NCBI GenBank assembly: GCA_017419405.1
Contig: JAFOLH010000001.1
Location: 558,001-622,000, forward strand
Direction: 5' to 3'
Length of the DNA: 64,000 bases
DNA from: Renibacterium sp.
GTDB taxonomy: Bacteria; Actinomycetota; Actinomycetes; Actinomycetales; Micrococcaceae
This document shows, one piece after another, positions 7,760 through 17,746 of the stretch. Within the stretch, counting starts at the first letter, position 1, and each line of letters begins with the position of its first letter. The notes under the pieces are model-generated. The model searched no databases. It was not told the origin of the DNA and saw nothing but the letters and a program-made list of their open reading frames with translations. Both the position numbers and the translations under genes were made by a program.

Positions 7760-8536
7760 ATGATTGAAATCCTGAACCCCCTCGAGCTGGCCCGGGCAAA
7801 GGTGACCGGCGCGTTGGTCGCGGATATCCTGCAGAGCGTGAAAAATCGCAGCACCGTCGGTACGAACTTGCTCGAGATCGACGGCTGGGTGCAGACCATG
7901 ATCGCCGAGGCCGGAGCGCAGTCCTGTTACGTCGACTATGCGCCGGCTTTCGGGCGTGGTCCGTTCGGACACTACATCTGCACGTCGGTCAACGACGCGG
8001 TGCTGCATGGACTGCCGCACGACTACCAGTTGGCCGACGGCGACCTGCTGACTCTTGACCTGGCCGTGCTCAAGGGCGGAATCGCCGCGGATTCGGCGAT
8101 AAGTTTCCTGGTGGGCGATTCGCGGCCGGCCGGGAGCCTCGAGCTGATCGATGCGACGGAACGCGCACTGGCCGCCGGGATCGCGGTAGCCGGCCCCGGT
8201 GCCTACACCGGCGACATCTCCTACGCGATCGGTTCGGTGCTCAGCGAAGCCGGCTATCAGATCAACACCGAATTCGGTGGGCATGGCATCGGATCGACGA
8301 TGCATCAGGATCCGCATATTTCGAACTCCGGCCGGCCCGGCCGCGGGTTCAAGTTGCGTCCGGGACTGCTCCTGGCGCTCGAGCCGTGGATCATGGCCGA
8401 TACCGCGACCTTGGTCACCGACCCCGACGGTTGGACGCTCCGCAGTGCAACCGGCTGCCGCACTGCGCACCGCGAGCACACCATTGCGATTACCGACGAT
8501 GGAGCTGAGATCCTCACTCTGCCGACCTCGGTCTGA
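7760..8536 (+). CDS. map: Type I methionine aminopeptidase (M24 family)
   Basis: This 258-residue cytosolic metalloprotease removes N-terminal methionine from nascent proteins. The five metal ligands of the pita-bread fold are all present: Asp100 and Asp111 (LLTLDLAVLKGGIAADSA), His175 (GGHGIGSTMH), Glu208 (LALEPW) and Glu239 (REHTIAIT). Substrate-site His83 in VLHGLP is present as well. It has no N-terminal SH3 or zinc-finger extension. It stands alone, divergent from an XRE regulator rather than beside secY-adk, so it may be a second, regulated MAP; whether another copy exists lies outside the window. A strong hairpin follows the gene. Confidence 0.94.
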   Translation: MIEILNPLELARAKVTGALVADILQSVKNRSTVGTNLLEIDGWVQTMIAEAGAQSCYVDYAPAFGRGPFGHYICTSVNDAVLHGLPHDYQLADGDLLTLDLAVLKGGIAADSAISFLVGDSRPAGSLELIDATERALAAGIAVAGPGAYTGDISYAIGSVLSEAGYQINTEFGGHGIGSTMHQDPHISNSGRPGRGFKLRPGLLLALEPWIMADTATLVTDPDGWTLRSATGCRTAHREHTIAITDDGAEILTLPTSV

Positions 8537-8576
8537 GTCGATTCCGCAGCTGGGCTCAGTCCTCAGCTTTTGGCTG

Positions 8577-8635
8577 ACTTGGGCGCAGTTGAGCAGGGTG
8601 CGGGCGGGGATTACCCTGCTCAACTGCGCCCAAGT
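8577..8635. repeat. Long perfect inverted repeat (23-bp stem, 13-nt loop)
   Basis: Arms 8577-8599 and 8613-8635 are exact reverse complements over 23 bp, separated by a G-rich 13-nt loop. The element lies 40 bp after the map stop and about 80 bp before the trmI start. It could terminate map transcription from either strand, but the right side lacks a T tract. The length and perfection are more than a terminator needs, so a small palindromic repeat or REP-like element is equally possible. Confidence 0.8.
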
Positions 8636-8716
8636 GGGGATATCTGTGTCAATGCCGCGGGTCCCTCGCGCGCTACGCTTAGAGCCAGGCTTGATTTTGT
8701 CTTTTGGAAAAACAGA

Positions 8717-9829
8717 ATGGACTTTCGTTACGTGAGCAATGTGATCTCCCCGGAACCGCAGGACCGACCGCACGGGGCAGCTGCCCGCCGTGGACCGTTC
8801 CGAGTCGGTGAGCGGGTCCAATTGACCGACGAACGCGGTCGGATGAACACGATCACGCTGACCGACGGGGCGGCTTTCCATACCCACAAAGGCTTCCTCA
8901 ACCACGAAGAGCTGATCGGGAAATCCGAAGGCTCGATCGTGGCGAACACCACCGGCCAGCTCTACCAGGCGCTGCGGCCGCTGTTGAGCGATTTCGTGTT
9001 GTCGATGCCTCGTGGCGCAGCGGTGGTCTACCCCAAGGACGCCGGGCAGATCATCACGATGGCGGACATCTACCCGGGTGCCCGGGTGGTCGAGGCCGGC
9101 GTCGGATCCGGGGCGCTCTCGATTTCGCTGCTGCGCGCAGTCGGCGACCAAGGCTACCTGCATTCCTTCGAACGGCGCGAAGAGTTCGCCGCGATCGCCC
9201 GTGGGAACGTGGAGACCATTTTCGACGGACCACACCCGGCCTGGCAGATTTCGCTGGGCGACTTCCAAGACGAAGTGGTCAAAGCGGAGGCGCCCGGCAG
9301 TGTCGACCGTGTGGTCCTGGACATGCTCGCGCCCTGGGAATGCCTCGATGCGGTGGCCACGGTGTTGGCCCCGGGCGGAGTTTGGATCAACTATGTGGCC
9401 ACCGTGACCCAGTTGTCCCGGACCGCTGAGGCGATCCGGGCAGACGGCCGGTTCACCGAACCGGATGCCTGGGAATCCATGGTGCGCGGCTGGCATCTCG
9501 AAGGCCTGGCGGTGCGGCCGAACCATCGGATGGTCGCGCATACCGGATTCTTGCTGGTGACCCGCAAGCTGGCCGACGGTGTGACCTCGTTGGCCTTGAA
9601 ACGGCGGCCTTCGAAAACCGAGTTCAGCGATGAGGACCTGGAAGCCTGGACTCCGGGCTCGGTCGGCGAACGCTCGGTGTCGGACAAAAAGCTGCGCCGC
9701 GCCGCGCGGGATGCCTCGGCGACCACGCAGACCCGGGGCCATGTCGCGCCGGCGCAGCCGACCGTGCCGCGTCCGGCGGCAGAAGATTCTGTCCAGGAAA
9801 CGGACCAGGCACAAAATCCCGACGCTTAG
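8717..9829 (+). CDS. trmI: tRNA (adenine-58-N1)-methyltransferase TrmI
   Basis: This enzyme of about 370 residues methylates N1 of A58 in the tRNA T-loop using S-adenosylmethionine; the actinobacterial form is a homotetramer. The conserved part begins at RRGPFRVGERVQLTDERGRMNTITL. It continues through LSMPRGAAVVYPKDAGQIITMADIYPGARVVEAGVGSGALS, which includes the SAM-binding GVGSG loop, and VDRVVLDMLAPWECLDAV with the catalytic Asp region. The last 80 residues are a variable charged tail. The start is uncertain: ATG 8717 (weak GGA at 8706), or in-frame GTGs at 8732 and 8741. A longer open frame into the upstream palindrome is not protein-like. It precedes the proteasome ATPase, the same order as in mycobacteria. 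Confidence 0.93.
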   Translation: MDFRYVSNVISPEPQDRPHGAAARRGPFRVGERVQLTDERGRMNTITLTDGAAFHTHKGFLNHEELIGKSEGSIVANTTGQLYQALRPLLSDFVLSMPRGAAVVYPKDAGQIITMADIYPGARVVEAGVGSGALSISLLRAVGDQGYLHSFERREEFAAIARGNVETIFDGPHPAWQISLGDFQDEVVKAEAPGSVDRVVLDMLAPWECLDAVATVLAPGGVWINYVATVTQLSRTAEAIRADGRFTEPDAWESMVRGWHLEGLAVRPNHRMVAHTGFLLVTRKLADGVTSLALKRRPSKTEFSDEDLEAWTPGSVGERSVSDKKLRRAARDASATTQTRGHVAPAQPTVPRPAAEDSVQETDQAQNPDA

Positions 9830-9834
9830 TGTTC

Positions 9835-9840
9835 TAGATT
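9835..9840 (+). promoter_or_regulatory. Candidate -10 box for arc
   Basis: TAGATT lies just after the trmI stop and about 50 nt upstream of the arc ATG. With the AAGGAG ribosome binding site 9 nt before that ATG this predicts an ordinary leadered transcript of about 45 nt. Confidence 0.35.
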
Positions 9841-9891
9841 GGTAGGGGAGGGTCGCTTCTCGTTGGAGCGGCCGCTAAGGAGCTGATCACG

Positions 9892-11640
9892 ATGACCCAC
9901 ATTCCGGCAGAAAATCCGAGTGGATCCGAAGCCAAGGACTATGCGGCTTTGGAACGCCAGTTCAACGTGCTCCGGGACAAGCTCCGTGCCGTGGACAAAC
10001 AACTGTCCGCAGCCACCCAGACCAACGGCAAGATGACTTTGATGCTGCAGACGGCAAAAGCCGAGATCCTGCGGCTCAAGGCGGCCCTGGAAAAAGACGG
10101 CCAGGCGCCTTACGGCTTTGCCACCGTGGTCCAGATCAATCCGCGGCGGAACTCTGCGCCGGGGGCGGGGGAGGCCGGCGGCGTCGCAGTGACCGAAGAA
10201 ACGGTGGACATCGCCTACCAGGGGCGCAAGATGCGGGTCGGGTTGAGCCCGCTGGTCAATATCGCCTCGCTCAGCCCGGGCCAAGAAGTGCTGCTGAACG
10301 AATCCTTGACCGTGGTCGCCGGTTTGGGTTTCGACCGGACCGGGGAAATTGTGACGGTCAAAGAACTGCTCGGCACCGACCGGGCGTTGGTGACCGGCCG
10401 GGCCGACGAAGAGCGCGTGGTCAAGCTCTCCGGGGCTTTGATGAGCCAGAAAGTCCGGGTGGGCGACGCCTTGTCCACGGATTCGCGGACCGGGTACGCC
10501 TTGGAGAAGATTCCGCGCTCCGAGGTCGAGAACCTGATCCTCGAGGAAGTACCGGATATCTCGTATCACGATATCGGCGGACTGGGCCCGCAGATCGAGC
10601 AGATCCGGGACGCCGTCGAGCTGCCTTTCCTGCACCCGGACCTCTACCGGGAACATGGTTTGAAGGCCCCCAAAGGCATCCTGCTCTACGGCCCGCCCGG
10701 CTGCGGCAAGACCCTGATCGCCAAAGCCGTGGCGAACTCGCTCGCGGCGCGGGCGGCCGAACGCAGCGGACAGAAGGAAACCAAGAGCTTTTTCCTGAAC
10801 ATCAAGGGCCCGGAACTGCTGGACAAGTACGTCGGCGAGACCGAACGGCAGATCCGGTTGATATTCGCCCGGGCGCGGGAGAAGGCTTCGGACGGCAGCG
10901 CGGTGGTGGTTTTCTTCGATGAGATGGACTCGTTGTTCCGCACCCGGGGGACCGGGGTCTCCTCCGACGTGGAAACCACGATCGTGCCGCAGCTGCTCAG
11001 CGAGATCGACGGCGTCGAACGCCTGGACAACGTGATCGTGATCGGCGCCTCGAACCGCGAAGACATGATCGACCCCGCGATTCTGCGTCCCGGACGGTTG
11101 GACGTGAAGGTCAAGATCCAGCGTCCGGACGCCGAGGCGGCCGCGGACATCTTCGCCAAATACGTCACCGTGGACCTGCCGTTCCACCGGGACGACGTCG
11201 AGGCGCACGGCAACAGCGCCCAGGCCACCGTCGACGCGATGATCCAGCGCACCGTGGAAGCCATGTACTCCACGGACAAATCCAATGAGTACCTCGAAGT
11301 GACCTACGCCAACGGGGACAACGAAATGCTTTACTTCAAAGACTTCAACTCCGGCGCCGTGATCCAGAACGTCGTCGACCGGGCGAAGAAGTATGCGATC
11401 AAAGATCTGCTGACCACCGGGGACAAGGGGATTCGGATCGATCACATGCTGCGCGCCGTGGTCGATGAATTCCGGGAACACGAAGACATGCCGAACACCA
11501 CCAACCCGGATGATTGGGCCAGGATTTCCGGCAAAAAGGGCGAACGGATCACGTACATCCGCACCATCGTCCAGGGCAAAGCCGGGCAGGAACCAGGCAA
11601 GACCTTGGAAACCTCGCTCAATACCGGCCAATACCTGTGA
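9892..11640 (+). CDS. arc: Proteasome-activating AAA+ ATPase ARC (Mpa)
   Basis: This is the 582-residue hexameric ring ATPase that binds pupylated proteins, unfolds them and threads them into the 20S proteasome. Domain order: an N-terminal coiled coil (about residues 20-75) that captures Pup, two OB-type interdomains (about 75-225), and the AAA module with Walker A GPPGCGKT at 267-274 and Walker [10 protein letters not shown] (Asp343, Glu344). The C-terminus ends in GQYL, whose penultimate Tyr docks into the alpha-ring pocket in Mycobacterium. The start has a good AAGGAG. It heads the arc-dop-pup-prcBA-pafA cluster. Confidence 0.97.
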   Translation: MTHIPAENPSGSEAKDYAALERQFNVLRDKLRAVDKQLSAATQTNGKMTLMLQTAKAEILRLKAALEKDGQAPYGFATVVQINPRRNSAPGAGEAGGVAVTEETVDIAYQGRKMRVGLSPLVNIASLSPGQEVLLNESLTVVAGLGFDRTGEIVTVKELLGTDRALVTGRADEERVVKLSGALMSQKVRVGDALSTDSRTGYALEKIPRSEVENLILEEVPDISYHDIGGLGPQIEQIRDAVELPFLHPDLYREHGLKAPKGILLYGPPGCGKTLIAKAVANSLAARAAERSGQKETKSFFLNIKGPELLDKYVGETERQIRLIFARAREKASDGSAVVVFFDEMDSLFRTRGTGVSSDVETTIVPQLLSEIDGVERLDNVIVIGASNREDMIDPAILRPGRLDVKVKIQRPDAEAAADIFAKYVTVDLPFHRDDVEAHGNSAQATVDAMIQRTVEAMYSTDKSNEYLEVTYANGDNEMLYFKDFNSGAVIQNVVDRAKKYAIKDLLTTGDKGIRIDHMLRAVVDEFREHEDMPNTTNPDDWARISGKKGERITYIRTIVQGKAGQEPGKTLETSLNTGQYL

Positions 11641-11680
11641 CCCGGGGTTCCGAAGTCCGGCAGGCCAAGGGCGCGTCGGG

Positions 11681-13345
11681 ATGACCGCGATCCGGGTGAT
11701 GGGCGCGGAAACCGAGTACGGCATCCATGTGCCGGGCGCCCCTGGATTGAATGCCACCTGGCTCTCCAGCCAAGTGGTGCACAGCTACGCGATGTTCGCC
11801 GCGCAGCATGCGGCAGGGGGTGCGGAGACCCGTTGGGACTACACCGACGAGAATCCTTTGGCGGACGCCCGCGGCTGGGCCCTGCCTCGGGACCAGGCGC
11901 ATCCCTCGCAGCTGACCGATGACCCGGCCGCCGCAGCCCCCTCGGGTGAATCGTGGGCCGGACCGGGCGGCCGCCCGGATGTGCTCACGGCTGCCGGAAT
12001 CGCGCTGTCGGACTGGGATTCGGCGGACGGCGCTTTGGACACCGCGGACCGGGTGGACGCACCGCCGATGGTGATGAACATGGTGCTCGGCAACGGGGCG
12101 CGTCTGTATGTCGACCACGCGCATCCGGAGTATTCCTCGCCGGAAGTCACCAACCCGGAGGACGCGGTCACCTGGGATTTCGCCGGCGATGAGGTGGCCC
12201 GGCGGATTCTGGCGGATCTGGCCGAGCGGCGGGCCAACGGCGAGCCGGAGCTGCCGGAGATCCAGCTGTACAAAAACAATACCGATTCCAAAGCCGCGTC
12301 CTACGGCAGCCACGAGAACTATCTGATGCCCAGGCAGCTGCCGTTCGGCCAGATCGTCTCCGGGCTGACGCCGTTTTTCATCACCCGGCAGCTGATCTGC
12401 GGAGCGGGCCGGGTGGGGCTTGGCCAAGACGCCGCGGTCCCGGGCTTCCAGCTGAGCCAACGGGCCGACTTCTTCGAGGCCGAGGTGGGCCTGGAAACCA
12501 CGATCCGGCGCCCGATCATCAACACCCGGGACGAGCCGCATTCGGTGGCCGACAAGTACCGCCGGCTGCACGTGATCATCGGCGACGCCAACCTTTCCCA
12601 GGTCTCGCACTACCTCAAGTTCGGCAGCACTGCCCTGGTGCTCGACCTGATCGAGCGCGGGCTGGCTCCGCAACTCGAGGTCTGGGAACCGGTCGAAGCC
12701 CTGCAAGCCGTCAGCCATGATGTGTCCGGGCAGAACAAATACCGCTTGATCGACGGCCGGCGGGTCACCGCCTTGGACATCCAGTGGATGTATTTCGAAG
12801 CGGCGCAGCGGGCCGCCGAGCAACGGCCGGACCGGCACACCGCGGGCGTGCTGCAACGCTGGGCGGACGTGCTCACCGGATTGGCCACCGGATACCGCGA
12901 GGTCAGCGGCAAAGTCGAATGGGCTGCAAAGCTCGCGTTGCTGGAACAGTACCGGGAGCGCGATGGCCTGGCCTGGGACGATCCCAGGCTGGCGTTGATC
13001 GATCTGCAATGGGCCGACGTCCGGCTGGACAAGGGACTGGCGAACCGACTGCAGGCGCGCGGACGTTTGGACACCGTGGTCAGCGCGGCCCGGATCGAAT
13101 CCGCCGTGCTCCGGCCGCCGGAAGACACCCGGGCCTATTTCCGCGGCGAATGCATCCGGCGCTTCGGCGCCAGCGTAGTCGGCGCATCCTGGGACTCGGT
13201 GATCTTCGAGCGCCCGGCCCAGCGCAGACTGCAGAAGGTCCCGACCCGCGAACCGTTGCGCGGCACCAAGGCGTTGACCGGCGAGCTCTTCGAAGCCCAC
13301 GCGGATCTGGAGGATTTCCTGCAGAGTCTGCTCGGCGGGATCTGA
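11681..13345 (+). CDS. dop: Pup deamidase / depupylase Dop
   Basis: This 554-residue carboxylate-amine-ligase-like enzyme deamidates the C-terminal Gln of Pup to Glu and also removes Pup from substrates. The N-terminal signature is MGAETEYGIHVPG. The catalytic Asp lies in GARLYVDHAHPEYSSPE (Asp145), and residues 62-110 form the long Dop-loop insertion absent from PafA. ATG 11681 is the natural start because the conserved beta strand IRVMGAETEYG begins right after it; longer frames run back into arc. A second ATG at 11699 would cut that strand. Pup here ends in Gln, so Dop is required for pupylation. Confidence 0.96.
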   Translation: MTAIRVMGAETEYGIHVPGAPGLNATWLSSQVVHSYAMFAAQHAAGGAETRWDYTDENPLADARGWALPRDQAHPSQLTDDPAAAAPSGESWAGPGGRPDVLTAAGIALSDWDSADGALDTADRVDAPPMVMNMVLGNGARLYVDHAHPEYSSPEVTNPEDAVTWDFAGDEVARRILADLAERRANGEPELPEIQLYKNNTDSKAASYGSHENYLMPRQLPFGQIVSGLTPFFITRQLICGAGRVGLGQDAAVPGFQLSQRADFFEAEVGLETTIRRPIINTRDEPHSVADKYRRLHVIIGDANLSQVSHYLKFGSTALVLDLIERGLAPQLEVWEPVEALQAVSHDVSGQNKYRLIDGRRVTALDIQWMYFEAAQRAAEQRPDRHTAGVLQRWADVLTGLATGYREVSGKVEWAAKLALLEQYRERDGLAWDDPRLALIDLQWADVRLDKGLANRLQARGRLDTVVSAARIESAVLRPPEDTRAYFRGECIRRFGASVVGASWDSVIFERPAQRRLQKVPTREPLRGTKALTGELFEAHADLEDFLQSLLGGI

Positions 13346-13413
13346 TACCGGACAACTCCGGGCGGGCATGGCAGGATGAGGAATGAAAGTACCTTCGACA
13401 GCAGGAGTGCGTG

Positions 13414-13614
13414 ATGGCAGGTCAGGAGCAGCAAAGCAGTAGGCCGCGCGAGGAAGAACAGGACGGCGCGGACACGCCGATCCCGGCCCCCGCCGTCCCG
13501 CAGGCAAGCGCGCATACCGAAGGGCTCGATGACCTGCTCGACGAGATCGACGGGGTGCTCGAATCCAATGCCGAAGAATTCGTCCGTGGATTCGTGCAAA
13601 AGGGCGGACAGTAG
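13414..13614 (+). CDS. pup: Prokaryotic ubiquitin-like protein Pup
   Basis: This 66-residue, largely disordered acidic protein is covalently attached to lysines of target proteins. The C-terminal half carries the signature [19 protein letters not shown], which becomes helical on binding the ARC coiled coil. The last residues are KGGQ: the terminal Gln must be converted to Glu by Dop before PafA can ligate it. ATG 13414 was preferred over the adjacent GTG 13411 because GGAG sits at a better distance. It lies between dop and prcB, only 6 bp before prcB. Confidence 0.96.
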   Translation: MAGQEQQSSRPREEEQDGADTPIPAPAVPQASAHTEGLDDLLDEIDGVLESNAEEFVRGFVQKGGQ

Positions 13615-13620
13615 GCCGCA

Positions 13621-14475
13621 ATGGATACCCCTTCGAACCCGCGCCCGGCACCGGGCTGGCGCAGTCCCGGGGAACGTGTGGTCCGGGACCTGGCTGCCGC
13701 GGCGACGTCGTCGTTCAGCGAGCATTTGGCGCAATCGCGTCCCGACCTCTTGCCCTTCAACCAGTCGCTGCCGCCGGGTGCGTTGCCGGTCACCCCGCAC
13801 GCCACCACGATTGTGGCGATGACCTTCGCCGGCGGCGTGCTGATGGCCGGCGACCGGCGCGCCACGATGGGTACCATGATCGCCAGCCGGCACATTGAAA
13901 AGGTTTTCCCGGCGGACGGTTACTCGGTGTTGGGGATTGCCGGCACCGCAGGCTTGGCGATCGACATCACTAAGCTCTTCCAAGTGGAATTGGAGCACTA
14001 CGAGAAGATCGAGGGCACGACCCTGTCCTTGGAAGGCAAGGCGAACCGGCTGGGCGCCATGGTCCGGGGCAATCTGCCGATGGCGCTGCAAGGGCTGGCG
14101 GTGGTGCCGCTGTTCGCCGGCTACGATCCGGCCTCCGCGCAGGGCCGCCTGTTCTCCTATGACGTCACTGGTGGGCGGTACGAGGAACTGGAGCACCACA
14201 GCGTGGGTTCCGGCTCGGTCTTCGCCCGCGGGGCGATGAAGAAGCTCTGGAAACCGGGGTTGACCGAGGCGGAGGCGATCCGGGTGTCGATTGCCTCCTT
14301 GTTCGACGCGGCCGACGACGACTCGGCCACCGGCGGCCCGGACGTGGTGCGGAAGCTCTGGCCGATCGTGTACACCGTGACCCGCAACGGCAGCCGGAAG
14401 GTGGCCGAGCACGAACTCGGCGAAGTAGTGGCATCGGTGCTCGCCGAACGCACCGAACTCGGCCGGGAAGCCTGA
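13621..14475 (+). CDS. prcB: 20S proteasome subunit beta PrcB
   Basis: This 284-residue precursor of the proteolytic subunit carries a propeptide ending at about residue 61 (PVTPHA). Autocleavage exposes the catalytic Thr62 of [23 protein letters not shown]. Lys and Asp residues of the Ntn-hydrolase active site follow in GDRRAT and HIEKVF. The mature part is about 223 residues, normal for the family. It assembles as two inner seven-membered rings with PrcA. It is followed by prcA after 11 bp with an AAGGAG site. Confidence 0.97.
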   Translation: MDTPSNPRPAPGWRSPGERVVRDLAAAATSSFSEHLAQSRPDLLPFNQSLPPGALPVTPHATTIVAMTFAGGVLMAGDRRATMGTMIASRHIEKVFPADGYSVLGIAGTAGLAIDITKLFQVELEHYEKIEGTTLSLEGKANRLGAMVRGNLPMALQGLAVVPLFAGYDPASAQGRLFSYDVTGGRYEELEHHSVGSGSVFARGAMKKLWKPGLTEAEAIRVSIASLFDAADDDSATGGPDVVRKLWPIVYTVTRNGSRKVAEHELGEVVASVLAERTELGREA

Positions 14476-14486
14476 AGGAGCCGACC

Positions 14487-15203
14487 ATGACGCAGCAGTT
14501 CTACGTCTCACCCGAACAGGTCATGAAAGACCGTGCGGATTTCGCGCGCAAGGGCATCGCCAGAGGCCGGTCGGTGGTGGTGGTGTCCAGTCTCGACGGC
14601 ATTGCCCTGGTGGCGGAGAACCCTTCGCCGTCGCTGCACAAGATCGGTGAGATCTACGACAAGATCGCTTTCGCCGCGGTCGGCAAGTACAACGAGTTCG
14701 AATCGCTCCGGCAAGCCGGGGTCCGGTATGCGGACGTGCGCGGCTATTCCTATGACCGGGAAGACGTCACCGCACGCGGGCTGGCCAGCGTCTATGCGCA
14801 GAGCCTCGGCGCAGTCTTCACCGCGGAACAGAAGCCGTTCGAGGTGGAGCTGGCGGTCGCCGAAGTCGGGGCGAACCAGGAACAGGACCATCTGTACCGT
14901 TTGACCTTCGACGGTTCGATCGCCGATGAGACCGGCTTCATCGCCATGGGCGGCCAGGTCGACTCGGTGCACCAGGTGGTCGCCGGCGGCTGGCAGCCGG
15001 GCGCCGGACTCGCCGATGTGATCCGGCTCGCGGTCCGCGGCCTGACGGCAGACCGCGAACCCGCAGTCGATCTCGACGCTGCGACGTTGGAAATCGCGGT
15101 CTTGGACCGGAACCCGGAAAGCGGCCGCGGTACCGCCCGGGCGTTCCGCAGACTCGCGCCGGCCGAGGTCACCGCTGCGCTGGACGAATCGGCTTCCGGC
15201 TAG
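14487..15203 (+). CDS. prcA: 20S proteasome subunit alpha PrcA
   Basis: This 238-residue non-catalytic subunit forms the outer gated rings of the proteasome. The N-terminal gate segment [27 protein letters not shown] is the canonical alpha-type start, and [20 protein letters not shown] opens the Ntn fold without a catalytic Thr. The internal pocket between subunits would receive the C-terminal Tyr of ARC. AAGGAG lies 8 nt before the ATG. It is directly downstream of prcB, as in all actinobacterial proteasome loci. Confidence 0.97.
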   Translation: MTQQFYVSPEQVMKDRADFARKGIARGRSVVVVSSLDGIALVAENPSPSLHKIGEIYDKIAFAAVGKYNEFESLRQAGVRYADVRGYSYDREDVTARGLASVYAQSLGAVFTAEQKPFEVELAVAEVGANQEQDHLYRLTFDGSIADETGFIAMGGQVDSVHQVVAGGWQPGAGLADVIRLAVRGLTADREPAVDLDAATLEIAVLDRNPESGRGTARAFRRLAPAEVTAALDESASG

Positions 15204-15232
15204 CAAACCGGCATTCCGCCGGCCGGAACCGG

Positions 15233-15253
15233 CGACTGGCCAAAAGCCAGTCG
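15233..15253 (+). terminator. Hairpin between prcA and pafA
   Basis: CGACTGGC and GCCAGTCG form a perfect 8-bp stem with a CAAAA loop, 30 bp after the prcA stop and 24 bp before pafA. There is no T tract, so it may attenuate rather than stop transcription, or stabilise the upstream mRNA end. Confidence 0.45.
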
Positions 15254-15276
15254 TTATCGCAGATCAAGGGAGCAGC

Positions 15277-16662
15277 ATGGACCGTAGGATTTTCGGCATC
15301 GAAACCGAGTTCGGAATCACTTTTTCGAGCCGAGAGTCGCGGCCGCTCTCACCCGAAGAAGTCGCCCGATACCTGTTCCGGAAAGTGGTCAGCTGGGGGC
15401 GGAGTTCCAACGTCTTCTTGGCGAACGGCTCCCGGCTGTACCTCGATGTGGGCTCGCATCCGGAGTATGCCACTGCGGAATGCGACGACATCGCCCAGCT
15501 GATCGCGCACGACCGGGCCGGTGAGCTGATCCTCAATGATCTGGTGGCCGAGGCGGAGAGCCGCTTGGCACTGGAAGGCTTCAAGGGCCAGGTCTACTTG
15601 TTCAAGAACAACACCGACTCGGCCGGCAATTCCTATGGCAGCCACGAGAACTATCTGATCGGGCGGCGCGGCGAGTTCAGCCGACTGGCCGAAATCCTGA
15701 TTCCCTTCCTGGTCACCCGGCAGCTGATCGCCGGTGCCGGCAAAGTGCACCAGTCCGACGGGAACGCGAGCTACTCGTTCTCGCAACGGGCCGAACACAT
15801 CTGGGAAGGCGTCTCCTCGGCTACCACGCGTTCCCGGCCGATCATCAACACCCGGGACGAACCGCACGCCGATGCGGAACTGTACCGGCGGCTGCACGTG
15901 ATCGTCGGCGATTCGAACATGTCCGAGACCACCACGATGCTCAAGGTCGGCACCGTCGATTTGATTCTGCGGATGATCGAAGCCGGCGTGATCATGCGGG
16001 ACCTGCGGATGGAGAACCCGATCCGATCGATCCGGGAGATTTCCCAGGACCCGACCGGCCGGGCGCCGGTGAAGCTGGCCAACGGCCGAGTGCTCGACGC
16101 GCTGCAGATCCAGCGCGAATACTATGAAAAGACCTCGGAATTCTTGGCCGCACGTGGCGCGCACAACGCTTTGGTGCCGCGGATCATGGACCTCTGGAAC
16201 CGCACCTTGTCGGCGATCGAAGATCAGGACACCAGCGGCATCGACACCGAAATCGATTGGGCGATCAAGAAGAAGTTGCTGGATTCGTACCAGGCTAAGC
16301 ACGGTCTGGCCGCGGATTCGCCCCGGCTGGCGCAAATCGATTTGGCCTACCACGACATTTCGCCGAGCCGTGGTTTGTTTTATCTGCTGCAGAACCGCGG
16401 TGCCGCGGCCAGAGTGCTCGACGGCGATGCCGCTCAGGCTGCGGTCGAAGCGCCGCCGAACAGCACCAGGGCCGCCTTGCGCGGCCGGTTCGTCCGGGCC
16501 GCGCAGGCCGCGGGGCGCGACTACACGGTGGACTGGGTGCACCTCAAGCTCAACGACCGGGCACATCAGACGGTGCTGTGCAAAGACCCGTTCCGGAATC
16601 AGGACGAACGGGTCGATGCACTGATCGACTCCCTGCTCGGCCAAGGTGACTTTTCAGACTGA
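15277..16662 (+). CDS. pafA: Pup-protein ligase PafA
   Basis: This 461-residue glutamine-synthetase-like ligase phosphorylates the C-terminal Glu of Pup and joins it to substrate lysines. The N-terminal signature is [14 protein letters not shown]; the catalytic base lies in [17 protein letters not shown] (Asp57). Further active-site stretches shared with Dop are [11 protein letters not shown] and [16 protein letters not shown]. The Dop-loop is absent, which distinguishes it from the paralogue 4 kb upstream. The ATG has AGGGAG 7 nt upstream. It closes the core pupylation cluster. Confidence 0.97.
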   Translation: MDRRIFGIETEFGITFSSRESRPLSPEEVARYLFRKVVSWGRSSNVFLANGSRLYLDVGSHPEYATAECDDIAQLIAHDRAGELILNDLVAEAESRLALEGFKGQVYLFKNNTDSAGNSYGSHENYLIGRRGEFSRLAEILIPFLVTRQLIAGAGKVHQSDGNASYSFSQRAEHIWEGVSSATTRSRPIINTRDEPHADAELYRRLHVIVGDSNMSETTTMLKVGTVDLILRMIEAGVIMRDLRMENPIRSIREISQDPTGRAPVKLANGRVLDALQIQREYYEKTSEFLAARGAHNALVPRIMDLWNRTLSAIEDQDTSGIDTEIDWAIKKKLLDSYQAKHGLAADSPRLAQIDLAYHDISPSRGLFYLLQNRGAAARVLDGDAAQAAVEAPPNSTRAALRGRFVRAAQAAGRDYTVDWVHLKLNDRAHQTVLCKDPFRNQDERVDALIDSLLGQGDFSD

Positions 16663-16715
16663 ACGGCTAAACTGGCCGGGGCCGGTACCGGCCAGACGAG
16701 TTCCCGACGAATTGA

Positions 16716-17702
16716 GTGTTTGTGCGCCGATCTTTGGCCGTAGCGGCCGCTATTGTCCCTCTGGCTCTCCTATTGTCCGCCTGCGGCGGTGGCAGCGACC
16801 CGGCATCTTCCAGCGCGTCCAGCTCCGCCTCGGCGAGCGTGCCGGCTGCGAATTCAGAACTGCTGGACAGCGTCAAAGTCACGCCCGGAGAAGCCGGCAA
16901 AGCCCCCACGGTGGACTTCCCGAAGCCCCTGAACATGCCGCAGATCGCCATGAAACTGACCAATGAAGGCAGTGGTGAAACGGTGGTCGCCGGTCAGCAG
17001 GTGACGCTCCGTTCGGCATCCTTCAATGCGCAGGACGGCACGTCGAACGGCGAGAGCTTCAGCCAGGGCACCGGCACCGAGATCCTGCTCGACGACAGCT
17101 TCAAGGCCCAGGCCGCGCTGCCGTACAGCGTGATCGTCGGCGCGAAGGTCGGCGCCTACTTCGCCTATGGCGTACCGGCGCAACCGGCGGCGCAAGGCGC
17201 AACCGCGCAACCGGCTTCGATCGAGGTCTACTACATCGAATCGGCCAAAACCCCGCCGCCGCTGCCGACCCTGGCCACCCCGGAGGAGTCCAAGCAACTC
17301 GATTCGGACGGCAAGCTGCCCAGCGCGACCTTCGACGACAAGGGCGTGCCCAGCATCCAGGTCCCGGCCGTCGACCCGCCGGCGAACCTCGTGGTGAAGG
17401 TGCTCAAAGAGGGCAACGGAGACGCGCTCAAGTCCACGGATTCGGCCAACGTCGAATACACCGGCTGGAAGTGGACCGACCCGAGCACCCCGTTCGACTC
17501 GAACTACGGCAAGGGCTCGCCGTTCAAAGTCACCTTGTCCGGCGGCGTGATCAAGGGCTGGCTGATGGGCTTGGTGGATCAGAAGGTCGGCTCGACCGTG
17601 ATGCTGGTGATCCCCGCGGCCCTGGGCTACGGCGACAACCCCAGCGGCGGACAGCCCGGCGGCACGCTGGTCTTCGTGGTGAACATCCAGGCCAAGGCCT
17701 AG
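16716..17702 (+). CDS. Lipoprotein FKBP-type peptidyl-prolyl isomerase (two FKBP-like regions)
   Basis: This is a 328-residue exported protein. Residues 1-22 are a lipoprotein signal with lipobox LLSAC (Cys23), followed by a Ser/Ala linker. Residues about 75-165 look like a degenerate FKBP domain; residues about 230-328 form a recognisable one (SANVEYTGWKW, FKVTLSGGVIKGWLMGLVDQKVGS, VIPAALGYGD, GTLVFVVNIQ). The likely role is folding of exported proteins at the outer membrane face. GTG 16716 and GTG 16722 are both possible starts. It is followed 44 bp later by a cytosolic FKBP, and this pair between pafA and pafBC recurs in related actinobacteria. Confidence 0.88.
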   Translation: MFVRRSLAVAAAIVPLALLLSACGGGSDPASSSASSSASASVPAANSELLDSVKVTPGEAGKAPTVDFPKPLNMPQIAMKLTNEGSGETVVAGQQVTLRSASFNAQDGTSNGESFSQGTGTEILLDDSFKAQAALPYSVIVGAKVGAYFAYGVPAQPAAQGATAQPASIEVYYIESAKTPPPLPTLATPEESKQLDSDGKLPSATFDDKGVPSIQVPAVDPPANLVVKVLKEGNGDALKSTDSANVEYTGWKWTDPSTPFDSNYGKGSPFKVTLSGGVIKGWLMGLVDQKVGSTVMLVIPAALGYGDNPSGGQPGGTLVFVVNIQAKA

Positions 17703-17746
17703 CCGACGAGATTTTCCGATTCAACGACTACCCTTTGAGGAGCATC

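Noticed and set aside
7448-9814. Long minus-strand open frame opposite map and trmI
   Set aside because: It runs antisense through two well-supported genes and through the 23-bp hairpin; composition is of shadow type.
11465-11680. Longer start for dop inside the arc gene
   Set aside because: The added residues are an out-of-frame reading of the ARC C-terminus; the conserved Dop strand begins right at ATG 11681.
16646-16966. Alternative frame between pafA and the FKBP lipoprotein
   Set aside because: It overlaps the lipoprotein signal region in another frame and is Arg/Pro-rich shadow sequence.
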